A DNA stretch of 64,000 nt, taken from assembly GCF_002005225.1 (NCBI RefSeq), contig NZ_CP019724.1, positions 6,093,501 to 6,157,500 on the forward strand, given 5' to 3'. Source of the DNA: Streptomyces pactum (GTDB lineage: Bacteria > Actinomycetota > Actinomycetes > Streptomycetales > Streptomycetaceae). Shown piece after piece: positions 1-7,250 of this stretch. Each line of letters opens with the position of its first letter. Position 1 is the first letter of the stretch. The notes under the pieces were generated by a model that saw only the letters and a program-made list of their open reading frames with translations, had not been told where the DNA came from and made no database searches. Made by a program: the position numbers and the translations under genes.

Positions 1-57
1 CGGCGGGTGGCGGCCGTCCTGCACTACCTGGAGAACGCGCGGGCGCGGCCCCGCTGA
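1..57 (+). CDS. C-terminal end of an unidentified protein (partial)
   Basis: Frame 1 is open from the window edge to a TGA at 55-57 and encodes 18 residues ending in ENARARPR. Codon use is GC3-rich like its neighbours. Only the tail is visible, so no family can be named. It lies 123 bp upstream of a TetR gene on the same strand; TetR regulators often sit beside the gene they control, so this could be the target, but that is inference. Confidence 0.4.
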   Translation, partial: RRVAAVLHYLENARARPR

Positions 58-144
58 CCGGTGCGCCCGGCCGGCCGCGACGGCCCTCCGGGCGCGTTGC
101 CCCGGCGCTCGCGGCCCCCCTCCTCGTGTCTCCGCCGTTCCGCG

Positions 145-157
145 AGACGTACCGTCT
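145..157. promoter_or_regulatory. inverted repeat, candidate TetR operator
   Basis: AGACG-TAC-CGTCT is a perfect 5-bp inverted repeat with a 3-bp spacer, ending 23 bp before the ATG of the TetR gene. Short palindromes here commonly serve as autoregulatory operators. A TAACTT sequence between it and the start could be a -10 element. Confidence 0.45.
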
Positions 158-180
158 TGTCAACCTGGTAACTTCGAGAC

Positions 181-831
181 ATGGCCGCCCAGAAACCAGC
201 CCACGCCCCCACTCCCGTGCCCGACCGGCCGCACCCCGACGCCACCCGGCGCAGCCAGCGGTCCCGTCAGGCCATCTACGACGCCGCCCTCGCCCTGGTC
301 GCGGAGGTCGGCTATCCCAAGACCACGATCGAGGGCATCGCCGCCCGCGCCGGCGTCGGCAAGCAGACGATCTACCGCTGGTGGGCCTCGAAGGCCGACG
401 TCCTGCTGGAGGCCTTCCTCGATCTGGGGGAGCAGGCCGTGCGGGCCGCCGGTGAGGCGGCGTACGCCATCCCGGACACCGGTGACGTCGCCGCCGACCT
501 CAAGGTCGTGCTGCGCGCCACCGTCGACGAACTGCGCGACCCGAAGTTCGAGGCCCCCTACCGCGCCCTGGCCGCGGAGGGCGTCGTCAACGAACAGCTC
601 GGCCGGGAGTTCGTCACCAGGCTCCTGGAGCCGTCGCTCCAGCTCCACGCCGACCGGCTGCGCGCCGCCCAGGACGCCGGCCAGGTGCGACCGGAGATCG
701 ACCCGCGCATCGGACTGGAGCTCTTCGTCTCCCCGCTCGCCCAGCGCTGGCTCCAGCACACGGGGACCATCTCCCACGCCTACACCGACACGCTCGTCGA
801 CTACGCGCTCCACGGACTCGCCCCGAGGTGA
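181..831 (+). CDS. TetR/AcrR family transcriptional regulator
   Basis: The 216-residue product has a TetR-type helix-turn-helix at about residues 30-76, including the recognition-helix segment GVGKQTIYRWWASKA. The remainder is an alpha-helical ligand-binding/dimerisation domain of the usual size. The first 24 residues are a Pro/Arg-rich extension. The ATG at 181 is the only reasonable start and follows the inverted repeat at 145-157, suggesting autoregulation. The upstream neighbour is cut by the window edge; the downstream gene is an unrelated prim-pol-like gene on the same strand after a 134-bp gap. Family assignment is firm; ligand and target are unknown. Confidence 0.9.
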   Translation: MAAQKPAHAPTPVPDRPHPDATRRSQRSRQAIYDAALALVAEVGYPKTTIEGIAARAGVGKQTIYRWWASKADVLLEAFLDLGEQAVRAAGEAAYAIPDTGDVAADLKVVLRATVDELRDPKFEAPYRALAAEGVVNEQLGREFVTRLLEPSLQLHADRLRAAQDAGQVRPEIDPRIGLELFVSPLAQRWLQHTGTISHAYTDTLVDYALHGLAPR

Positions 832-965
832 CCACGGGGTGACCAGGACGCGATCAGGGGGATCAGGGGAGTGGCCAGGGGAATTTGTCCCTTCCCGACC
901 CCGAAGCGCGGAATGGTGCGACCATAAGGCATGCTGGTGCGCACGACGGCGAGCGAAGGGGATAG

Positions 966-1697
966 ATGAGCGCGGAGTTCGGCGGTCGGAGCGGTCTGCA
1001 GGGCAAACTCTCCCAGTGGCTGCGCGGACGCCGCCCCAAGGAGGCCCCCGGTGACGGTGGCCGGGAGGACCTGCTGCTCGCCGCCGCCGGCGCGGGACTG
1101 CCCCTGGCGCCCGCCGCGCACCCGGCCGGGTACCGCTGCTCCTGCGACCGCGTCGGCTGTCCCACCCCCGCCCGGCACCCCGTGTCGTTCGCCTGGCAGA
1201 CCCAGTCCACCACCGACCGCGCGCAGATCGAGCGTTGGGCCCGCCACCAGCCCGAGGCCAACTTCATCACCGCGACCGGCATGGTGCACGACGTCCTCGA
1301 CGTCCCCCTCCAGGCCGGTCGCGAGGCGCTCGACCGCCTGCTCGAGGCGGGCATCGAGGTGGGTCCGGTCGCCGAGAGCGACGACGGCCGCATGCTGCTG
1401 TTCACCCTCACCCGCGGCACCCCCGAGGACGAGGACGAGTGGTGGCCCTGCGAGCTGGACTGCCACCCCGAGACCATGGACGAGCATCCCGGCCTGCGCT
1501 GGCACTGCCGCGGCTCCTACGTCCTCGTACCGCCCGCCAGCCTGCCCGGCGAGGACCGGACGGTGCACTGGGTACGCGGCCCCGAGCACCCGCTGCCGGA
1601 CCCGCTGACCCTGCTGGAGACGCTGACCGACGCCTGCGCCCGGCACGCCGGTGAGGAGAGCGACCACGCGGGCGCGACCTGGCCCCTGCGCCGCTGA
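966..1697 (+). CDS. bifunctional primase/polymerase (prim-pol)-like protein
   Basis: This 243-residue protein resembles the stand-alone prim-pol-like proteins common in Streptomyces. The region from about residue 35 (LLLAAAGAGLPLAPAAHPAG) through the cysteine-containing segment RCSCDRVGCPTPARHPVSF to QIERWARHQPEANFITATG follows the pattern of the primase/polymerase N-terminal domain. An AAGGGG ribosome-binding site lies 4 bp upstream of the ATG at 966. The central part (GRMLLFTLTRGTPEDEDEWW) is acidic. No helicase domain follows, unlike in plasmid replication proteins, so replication origin activity should not be assumed. The 3' end meets a tandem repeat that also overlaps the convergent lipoprotein gene. 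The cellular role is unknown. Confidence 0.75.
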   Translation: MSAEFGGRSGLQGKLSQWLRGRRPKEAPGDGGREDLLLAAAGAGLPLAPAAHPAGYRCSCDRVGCPTPARHPVSFAWQTQSTTDRAQIERWARHQPEANFITATGMVHDVLDVPLQAGREALDRLLEAGIEVGPVAESDDGRMLLFTLTRGTPEDEDEWWPCELDCHPETMDEHPGLRWHCRGSYVLVPPASLPGEDRTVHWVRGPEHPLPDPLTLLETLTDACARHAGEESDHAGATWPLRR

Positions 1698-1754
1698 GCG
1701 AGCGCACCGCCACCGTCCTGCCACCCGGCCGTCGCCGTACTCCGCCTGAGCCGG

Positions 1755-1838
1755 CCTGCGCCCACCCGCCCTGCGCCTGCCCGCCCTGCGCCTGCCCGCC
1801 CTGCGCCTGCCCGCCCTGCGCCTACTCGCCCTGCGCCG
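1755..1838. repeat. 15-bp tandem repeat
   Basis: Six near-identical copies of CCTGCGCCTGCCCGC start at 1755, 1770, 1785, 1800, 1815 and 1830. The last two run into the 3' end of the lipoprotein gene, whose stop codon (1822-1824) falls inside the fifth copy. The array lies between two convergent genes. The fifth unit carries the substitutions that create the stop. Confidence 0.8.
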
Positions 1839-2823
1839 ACGTCAGACCCTGGACCCGCCCCAGGATCGACACCTGCCCGTCGCCGGAGCCCTCCGCCGGG
1901 TCGAGCGCGATCTCGTTGGAGACGAACTCCATCGTCAGCGACTGCTTGATCTCGCCGTCCGTCAGCGCCAGCACGTCCTTGTTCGGCGTCGGCACCGAGG
2001 CGCCGCGCGCGGCGGTCTGCTTCTCGAAGTGCCGGGTGGTGAAGAACACCAGCGCCCCGCCGTCCTCCGTGCGCAGCGCCAGCGGCGCGTAGTCGCCGTC
2101 GGTCAGCGGCTCGTCGATGTACTGCGTGACCAGGCCGGGCCGGGTCGACCGCTTCTCGCGCAACTCCCGCCAGGAACTGGTGTGGGCACCGTCCGCGAAG
2201 GTCTTCCCGCCGTCCTTCAGGTACGTCGTGTAGTCCTCGCTCAGGTCGGCCGGCGCTACGGCCAGTCCCGTGGAGTTCGCGGGAACGGCCTCGGCCCAGC
2301 CGTCCCGGTCGGTCTTGAACTCGGGCACCTTGCCGGGCGCGACCAGCGTCAGGTACGCCGCCTGCCAGGTCTCCTCCAGACCGTCGCGGGTGAAGACCAG
2401 CAACCAGCGGGCGTCGCCGCCCTTGTTGGCCTTGGTGTCCGCGACGAACCAGCGCGGCCAGCCCGCCTTCTTCGGGATGGTGAACTTCGCGTCCGTCAGC
2501 TCCAGCGGCGAGTGCGACGGATTGCCGTCCGGGTTGTTGGTCCGGCCCGCCTCCAGCCGCGCCGAGTCGATGGCGGCGAGGGCGCCGGTGGTGTGGTCGG
2601 CGTCCAGGGAGGGGTCGTACGCCTTGTCGGCCGCGTTGTAGGCGGCGGTGAACCGCTGGAGGGCCTTCGCGGCCTCGGCCCGGGTCGCCGACGGGAGCAC
2701 CTCGCGTTCGCCGTGCACCACCACGCATCCGCTCGCCGTCAGCGACAAAGCGGTCGCCGAGGCCGCTATGAGCGCGCTCCGGTCAAGCCTGCGGGGCCTA
2801 CGAGGGCCGCGGTTCCTGCTCAT
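1822..2823 (-). CDS. putative secreted lipoprotein
   Basis: The product is 333 residues. The N-terminus has a basic stretch (SRNRGPRRPRRLDRS), a hydrophobic core and a lipobox-like TASGC at about residues 29-33, so it is probably lipid-anchored on the outer face of the membrane. The mature part begins VVVHGEREVLPSATRAEAAK and contains FTAAYNAADKAYD, with no catalytic motif that I recognise. It resembles conserved hypothetical streptomycete lipoproteins. The gene ends inside the 15-bp repeat array, convergent with the prim-pol-like gene. It could be an extracytoplasmic sensor or binding protein; nothing in the sequence decides this. Confidence 0.65.
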   Translation of the reverse strand: MSRNRGPRRPRRLDRSALIAASATALSLTASGCVVVHGEREVLPSATRAEAAKALQRFTAAYNAADKAYDPSLDADHTTGALAAIDSARLEAGRTNNPDGNPSHSPLELTDAKFTIPKKAGWPRWFVADTKANKGGDARWLLVFTRDGLEETWQAAYLTLVAPGKVPEFKTDRDGWAEAVPANSTGLAVAPADLSEDYTTYLKDGGKTFADGAHTSSWRELREKRSTRPGLVTQYIDEPLTDGDYAPLALRTEDGGALVFFTTRHFEKQTAARGASVPTPNKDVLALTDGEIKQSLTMEFVSNEIALDPAEGSGDGQVSILGRVQGLTSAQGE

Positions 2824-2916
2824 CAGGTTCCTTCACCTTCCCCTTCCCGGAGGCGAACCCTACCGGGGCGAGGAGGCGCGCGAGCGCCGGGACCGGGTAC
2901 GGCGGCCACACCGTGA

Positions 2917-3235
2917 CCTCACGTCCCGGGGCACCTCGACACGCCTGAACGGTTCGCGTCGTGGGACGCCTCCAACGCCGTCGCGGTTCGCGTCGCGGTC
3001 CACGTGACCCGGGGCGGCACGACCGAGGACGACGTGCCGCGGTGCCGACGAGGTCACCGCGGCGCACGAGGAACGCCTGGCCAGGCTGTCGGCGGGCCCC
3101 GCCGGACCGGACACCGAGCGCCGACGCGCCGCCCTGGCACGGGCGTACGCGGGCACACTCGCCGCCCTGCCGTACGACGAGGCCCCACGCCGGCCCGGCC
3201 GGCCGCGAGCGGTGCTTGAATGCCCCGGTGACTGA
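2917..3235 (+). pseudogene. frameshifted coding remnant
   Basis: Two adjacent open stretches show real-gene codon bias but lie in different frames. The first runs from 2917 to about 3045 (RFASWDASNAVAVRVAVHV, then TRGGTTEDDV). The second runs from about 3044 to a stop at 3233-3235 (ADEVTAAHEERLARLSAG, later AGTLAALPYDEAP). No good start or ribosome-binding site opens the first part. The simplest reading is one decayed gene with an indel near 3040. It overlaps the start of the phzF-like gene by 8 bp. The family is unrecognised, and a chance open frame in GC-rich DNA remains possible. Confidence 0.35.
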
Positions 3236-3872
3236 CTACGACGTACTGCGTGTCTTCTGCGCGCCGAACGGCGGATACGGCAACGAGCTCGGCGTCGTCC
3301 GGGACGGATCCGTGCTGCCGGACCCCGCCGGGCGGCAGGAGCTGGCCGCGAAGCTCGGCTTCAGCGAGACCGTGTTCGTCGACGACCCCGAACGCGGTGT
3401 CGTCGACATCTACACGCCTGCTCTCCGCCTGCCGTTCGCCGGCCACCCCTGCGTCGGCACGGCCTGGCTGCTCGACGTGCCCGAGCTCGTCACCCCGGCC
3501 GGAGTGGTGGGGGCCCGGCTGGACGGCGAGTTCAGTTGGATCGAGGCCCGCCCCGAGTGGGCCCCGCCGCGCACCCTGCGCCAGTACCCCACCGTCGCCG
3601 AGGTCGACGATCTGGCGGTGCCGCCGCCCGGGGAGTGGATCTACGCGTGGGCCTGGCAGGACGAGCCGGCGGGGCGGGTGCGGGCGCGTGCGTTCCCGGG
3701 ACGCGACGACGGCATCGAGGAGGACGAGGCGACCGGGGCGGCGGCGCTGCTGCTGACCGACCGGCTGGGGCGGGCCCTGAACATCACGCAGGGCACCGGC
3801 TCGCAGATTCTGACGGCGCCGCAGCCCGAAGGGTGGATCGAGATCGGCGGACGGGTGCGCCTGGAACGGTGA
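3228..3872 (+). CDS. short PhzF-family protein
   Basis: I place the start at GTG 3228, giving 214 residues beginning TDYDVLRVFCAPNGGYGNELG. The family signatures are GNELGVV near residue 20 (which carries the conserved acidic residue region of PhzF), LPFAGHPCVGTA near 65, and EEDEATGAAALLL near 165. Typical PhzF proteins are about 270-290 residues with two equal diaminopimelate-epimerase-like halves, so this is clearly shorter: residues are missing between the halves. Family members are isomerase/epimerase-fold enzymes; the substrate here is unknown. It is isolated, with a 22-bp repeat array directly downstream and no phenazine genes nearby. Confidence 0.75.
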   Translation: MTDYDVLRVFCAPNGGYGNELGVVRDGSVLPDPAGRQELAAKLGFSETVFVDDPERGVVDIYTPALRLPFAGHPCVGTAWLLDVPELVTPAGVVGARLDGEFSWIEARPEWAPPRTLRQYPTVAEVDDLAVPPPGEWIYAWAWQDEPAGRVRARAFPGRDDGIEEDEATGAAALLLTDRLGRALNITQGTGSQILTAPQPEGWIEIGGRVRLER

Positions 3873-3929
3873 CGGGCGCCACCGTCCGGCGGCGCCGCCA
3901 TGACGGCCGGCGGCGCCGCGACCGCCACG

Positions 3930-4113
3930 GCCTTCGACGGGCACCCGCGCGGCGACGGACGGGCCCCCGCGCGGCGACGGACGGGCCCCCGCACGGCGAC
4001 GGACGGGCCCCCGCACGGCGACGGACGGGCACCCGCGCGGCGACGGACGGGCCCCCGCACGGCGACGGACGGGCACCCGCGCGGCGATGGACGGGCACCC
4101 GCGCGGCGACGAG
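3930..4113. repeat. 22-bp tandem repeat array
   Basis: About eight copies of a 22-bp unit, GGCGACGGACGGGCMCCCGC plus RC, start at 3951, 3973, 3995, 4017, 4039, 4061, 4083 and 4105, with a degenerate copy before the first. Because 22 is not a multiple of three the array is open in several frames without being a gene. It fills most of the gap between the phzF-like gene and the convergent heme oxygenase gene. Variation is mainly C/A at position 15 and G/A at position 21. Confidence 0.85.
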
Positions 4114-4243
4114 GGCGCCATCCGCGGCCCGTACTTCGGCAGCTTCGCCACGGACATCACCGGTAGCGACGTGACCTGTGGCGGCATCAACCGCCGCAGC
4201 GACGACCACCGCATCGACAACCGAGGCCGGTGGGCCCTCGCTC

Positions 4244-4280
4244 CCGGTCCCCCTCGGCCACGGCGGCCGAGGGGGACCGG
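4244..4280. terminator. bidirectional hairpin terminator
   Basis: A perfect 16-bp stem, CCGGTCCCCCTCGGCC pairing with GGCCGAGGGGGACCGG, encloses a 5-nt loop. It lies 22 bp downstream of the heme oxygenase stop (minus strand) and also follows the convergent phzF-like gene. Confidence 0.8.
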
Positions 4281-4302
4281 TCCGTCCGCGGGCCGGGCTC
4301 GC

Positions 4303-4950
4303 TCACGCGGACAGCGGGAACTCCTCGGCGAGCGCCCGGAAGACCGCCGTGTTCAGGGCGAAGGCCCGCTTGCACTCGGCGACGACCCGCTGCTTGTCCA
4401 GGTCGTCCGCGCGGATGCCGTCCAGCAGCGCCCGGTACTCCCGCTTGAACGCGGCCGGGTTGCCGATGCCGTCGAAGACGTAGAAGCGGACCCCGTCGCC
4501 CTTCTTGGCGAAGCCCCACGTCCGCTCCGCCCGGTCGCGGACGACCTGGCCCCCGGCGAGGTCCCCGAGATAGCGGGTGTAGTGATGGGCCACGTACCCG
4601 GCCGGCCAGGTCTCGGCGCACTCGCGCACCCGGTCCGCGTAGGCCCGGGTGGTCGGCAGCTCGGTGAGGGACGCCCGCCAGGCGGGGCCCCGCAGGTGGG
4701 CCAGGTCCCGCTCCAGCGACGCCAGCCGCATCAGCTCGGGACGGATGAAGGGCCCCGCCACCGGGTCCGCCGTCAGCCGCGCGGCCCCGGACTCCAGGGC
4801 TTCGTACACGAACCAGAGCTGTTCGGTGTAGCGGGCGAAGGCGTCCACTCCCAACCTGCCGCCCAGCAGGTCGCTCATGAACGACGAGGTGTTCGCCTCT
4901 TCGTGCTGCTCGTGGGTGGCGGCTCTCAGGAGCGCCGAGAAGCTGTCCAT
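4303..4950 (-). CDS. heme oxygenase (biliverdin-producing)
   Basis: The 215-residue product has the size and motifs of bacterial heme oxygenases. The proximal heme ligand is probably the His in RAATHEQHEEAN (residues 9-20), and the distal helix signature appears as YLGDLAGGQ at about 130. The enzyme opens heme to biliverdin, iron and CO in the cytoplasm using reductant. An iron-box-like sequence overlaps the promoter (4964-4982), so expression is expected to be derepressed by iron starvation through a DtxR/IdeR/DmdR-type repressor, fitting iron scavenging from heme. No heme transporter lies next to it. A strong terminator follows. Confidence 0.92.
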   Translation of the reverse strand: MDSFSALLRAATHEQHEEANTSSFMSDLLGGRLGVDAFARYTEQLWFVYEALESGAARLTADPVAGPFIRPELMRLASLERDLAHLRGPAWRASLTELPTTRAYADRVRECAETWPAGYVAHHYTRYLGDLAGGQVVRDRAERTWGFAKKGDGVRFYVFDGIGNPAAFKREYRALLDGIRADDLDKQRVVAECKRAFALNTAVFRALAEEFPLSA

Positions 4951-4963
4951 GTGACCGATCTTC

Positions 4964-4982
4964 CATGGTTAGGCTTACCTAA
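4964..4982 (-). promoter_or_regulatory. iron box (DtxR/IdeR/DmdR-type operator)
   Basis: Plus-strand CATGGTTAGGCTTACCTAA matches 15 of 19 positions of the actinobacterial iron box TTAGGTTAGGCTAACCTAA as I remember it. It lies 14-32 bp upstream of the heme oxygenase ATG, with a minus-strand TTGACT directly next to it as a possible -35. Confidence 0.8.
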
Positions 4983-5080
4983 GTCAACAGTCTTTCCGAC
5001 GTCCTGTCGGTAAAAGCCTACCCGCACGCGAGCGGGCCCACCCTCCGAGGAGAGCGGGCCCGTGAAGGAGCGAGGTGCGG

Positions 5081-5938
5081 CTACGGAAGGGTCAGGATGT
5101 CGGCCCCGGAGTCGGTCACCACGAGCGTGTGCTCGAACTGCGCCGTCCGCCTGCGGTCCTTGGTCACGACCGTCCAGCCGTCGTCCCACATGTCGTACTC
5201 GTGCGTCCCGAGCGTCAGCATCGGCTCGATCGTGAAGGTCATCCCGGGCTGGATGACGGTGGTGGCGTGCGGGCTGTCGTAGTGCGGGACGATGAGCCCG
5301 GAGTGGAACGACGAGTTGATCCCGTGGCCGGTGAAGTCCCGCACCACCCCGTACCCGAACCGCTTCGCGTACGACTCGATGACCCGGCCGATGATGTTGA
5401 TCTGCCGGCCCGGCCTGACCGCCTTGATGGCGCGGGCCAGCGACTCCCGGGTGCGCTCGACCAGCAGCCGGCTCTCCTCGTCCACGTCGCCGACCAGGTA
5501 GGTCGCGTTGTTGTCGCCGTGCACGCCGCCGATGTACGCCGTCACGTCGAGGTTGACGATGTCACCGTCGCGCAGCACCGTCGAGTCGGGGATGCCGTGG
5601 CAGATGACCTCGTTGACCGAACTGCACAGGGACTTGGGGAAACCGCGGTAGCCGAGTGTCGAGGGGTAGGCGCCGTGGTCGCACATGTACTCGTGCGCCA
5701 CCCGGTCCAGCTCGTCCGTCGTCACACCGGGCGCGATGAGCTTCGCGGCCTCCTCCATCGCCCGCGCCGCGATCCGCCCGGCCACGCGCATCGCCTCGAT
5801 CGTCTCGGGCGTCTGCACCTCCGGCCCGGTGTACGGCGACGGCGCGGGTTTGCCCACGTACTCGGGCCGGCGGATGTTTCCGGGTACGGAACGGGTGGGA
5901 GACAGCTCCCCTGGTACGAGCAGCGACTGGCCAGACAT
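5081..5938 (-). CDS. map: type I methionine aminopeptidase
   Basis: This 285-residue protein starts at the ATG at 5938 ([13 protein letters not shown]); a longer open frame upstream is not needed. It removes the initiator methionine from nascent proteins. The dinuclear metal ligands are visible in order: Asp in [10 protein letters not shown], Asp in VHGDNNATY, His in GHGINSSFH, Glu in FTIEPML and Glu in AQFEHT. The substrate-side His is in CHGIPDS. The N-terminal extension of about 35 residues ([16 protein letters not shown]) is the SH3-ligand-like linker found in actinobacterial type Ic enzymes. It is divergent from the small gene at 6005. Confidence 0.96.
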   Translation of the reverse strand: MSGQSLLVPGELSPTRSVPGNIRRPEYVGKPAPSPYTGPEVQTPETIEAMRVAGRIAARAMEEAAKLIAPGVTTDELDRVAHEYMCDHGAYPSTLGYRGFPKSLCSSVNEVICHGIPDSTVLRDGDIVNLDVTAYIGGVHGDNNATYLVGDVDEESRLLVERTRESLARAIKAVRPGRQINIIGRVIESYAKRFGYGVVRDFTGHGINSSFHSGLIVPHYDSPHATTVIQPGMTFTIEPMLTLGTHEYDMWDDGWTVVTKDRRRTAQFEHTLVVTDSGADILTLP

Positions 5939-6004
5939 GTCAGCGAGTCTAACCAGCGGGCATACGAGAGCATGTCCCTGGCGGGTGGACGAAAGGAGAC
6001 GGCC

Positions 6005-6238
6005 ATGGCCTTGTTCAAGAAGCGCACGGTCGGAAAGCCGGGCGAGTGGTACTACTGCCTGGAGCACCGGAGGGTCGAGGAGGGCCCGGACTGCCCGGGA
6101 AAGGACCGCTTCGGGCCGTACGCCTCCCGCACGGAGGCCGAGCAGGCGATGCGGACCGCCCGCGAGCGCAACCTCGAGTGGGAGAACGACCCCAAGTGGC
6201 ACGACGCCTCGGCCGCGGGGCGCGCGGACGAGGACTGA
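6005..6238 (+). CDS. small conserved actinobacterial protein (SPOR-like annotation)
   Basis: The 77-residue product begins [20 protein letters not shown] and has a strong AAAGGAGA ribosome-binding site 6 bp upstream of the ATG. It contains two cysteines (YYCLEHRR and [13 protein letters not shown]) and a segment [20 protein letters not shown] that has the look of a half SPOR-type repeat; similar streptomycete proteins are often labelled that way. It is soluble and charged. It is divergent from map with 66 bp between the starts, an arrangement I believe is conserved in streptomycetes. No function can be assigned. Confidence 0.8.
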   Translation: MALFKKRTVGKPGEWYYCLEHRRVEEGPDCPGKDRFGPYASRTEAEQAMRTARERNLEWENDPKWHDASAAGRADED

Positions 6239-6297
6239 CGGGGCACCTCCCCGCGGTCACCGCCGAGGCGATCGCCCGGCGTGCGCACCCGGGGGCG

Positions 6298-6900
6298 CTA
6301 CCAGCCGGACGGCGGCGGCGCCGTCAGGTGGTCGGCCAGCCGGGACAGGCGGTCCCGGAAACGGCGGCGGCCCCGGGGCGGCGGCACCGCGTTCTCCCCG
6401 GCCGCCGCGCTGACCAGGTGCTGCACGGTGTCCAGGTCCAGCTCGGCGTCGTCCGGCACGGTCAGCGTCTCGTGCGCCATCGCCGTCAGCTCCCGCTCGC
6501 CGGTGCCCAGCGCCAGCACCGTCGCGCCGGCCCGGCGGGCGTCGTGGACCCGTTCCAGGAGCGCTGCGCCGGGGTCGTCGGGCGTCACCACGAGCAGTGT
6601 CTCCCCGCGCCGGGCCGCCGCCAGCCGCCCCGGCCCCACCGCCAGGTGCGCCGGGTCCGAAGGGCGCGCGTCGTGCCGTACGAGCGTGGGGGCCAGCTCC
6701 GGAGTCCCCGACCAGGCGGCCTCGTCCACCAGGTGCGCCGCCAGATGCCAGGGCTCGTACTCGGCGGTGCCCACCAGCAGCAGCCCGCCGCCGTGCGGGA
6801 CCACCGACCCCCTGAGCGCCCCCGCGAACCTCCGGGTGGCCCCCAGCCACTCGGTCCCGGCGAGCACTTCCCGCAGCAGAGCGACCCGTACGGCGTCCAT
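6298..6900 (-). CDS. SIS-like (sugar-isomerase fold) hypothetical protein
   Basis: The 200-residue product starts at ATG 6900 (MDAVRVALLREVLAGTEWLG). The segment TLLVVTPDDPGAALLERVHD followed by ARRAGATVLALGTGEREL matches the beta-alpha-beta pattern of SIS domains that bind phosphosugars, and VPDDAELDLDTVQHLVSAAAG would be the following helix. The N-terminal 90 residues are less typical. It might be a sugar-phosphate isomerase or sensor-like protein. The C-terminus is Arg/Pro-rich. It is convergent with the small gene at 6005 and divergent from the F420 reductase gene, separated by a GC-rich repeat region. Confidence 0.6.
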   Translation of the reverse strand: MDAVRVALLREVLAGTEWLGATRRFAGALRGSVVPHGGGLLLVGTAEYEPWHLAAHLVDEAAWSGTPELAPTLVRHDARPSDPAHLAVGPGRLAAARRGETLLVVTPDDPGAALLERVHDARRAGATVLALGTGERELTAMAHETLTVPDDAELDLDTVQHLVSAAAGENAVPPPRGRRRFRDRLSRLADHLTAPPPSGW

Positions 6901-7250
6901 GCGCCCGCATCCTGCCGCACCCCGGCCCGCGCGGCCCGGCATTCGCCCCGGATTCGCCCGACTCGGGGACGATCCGGGTGCGGCCCGGGGACTGCTGGGA
7001 CGGTCCGAGGACGGCTCGGGGACAGCCCGGGGGTGACCCGGCAGGCGATCCGGGGCGCCCCGGGGGCTGCCCGGGAACGGCCCGGGGACGGGCCGGGAGC
7101 GTCCCGGGGGCGGCTCGGGGACAGCCCGGGGGTGACCCGGCAGACGATCCGGGGAGCCCTAGGGGCGGCCCGGGAGCGGCCCGGGGACGGCCCGGCAGCC
7201 GGGTGGGGCCTGAACCCGCCCGGCGGTCGGGACGGACGTAGGGTCGGCCC
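6901..7250. repeat. GC-rich intergenic region with 44-bp duplication
   Basis: This 350-bp divergent intergenic region is rich in degenerate CCCGGGGAC and GGCCCGGGG motifs. A 44-bp segment beginning CGGCTCGGGGACAGCCCGGG at 7012-7055 recurs at 7111-7154 with one mismatch (offset 99 bp). No open frame here has convincing start signals. It must contain the promoters of both flanking genes, but no clear -10/-35 could be read. Confidence 0.7.

Noticed and set aside
966..1697. Plasmid or phage replication protein at an integrated element
   Set aside because: No integrase, excisionase, att repeat or helicase domain; stand-alone prim-pol-like genes are normal in streptomycete chromosomes.
3228..3872. 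Phenazine biosynthesis cluster
   Set aside because: No phzA-G genes or other phenazine enzymes nearby; PhzF-like proteins are common outside such clusters.
3930..4113. CRISPR array
   Set aside because: Units are contiguous with no unique spacers and no cas genes occur.
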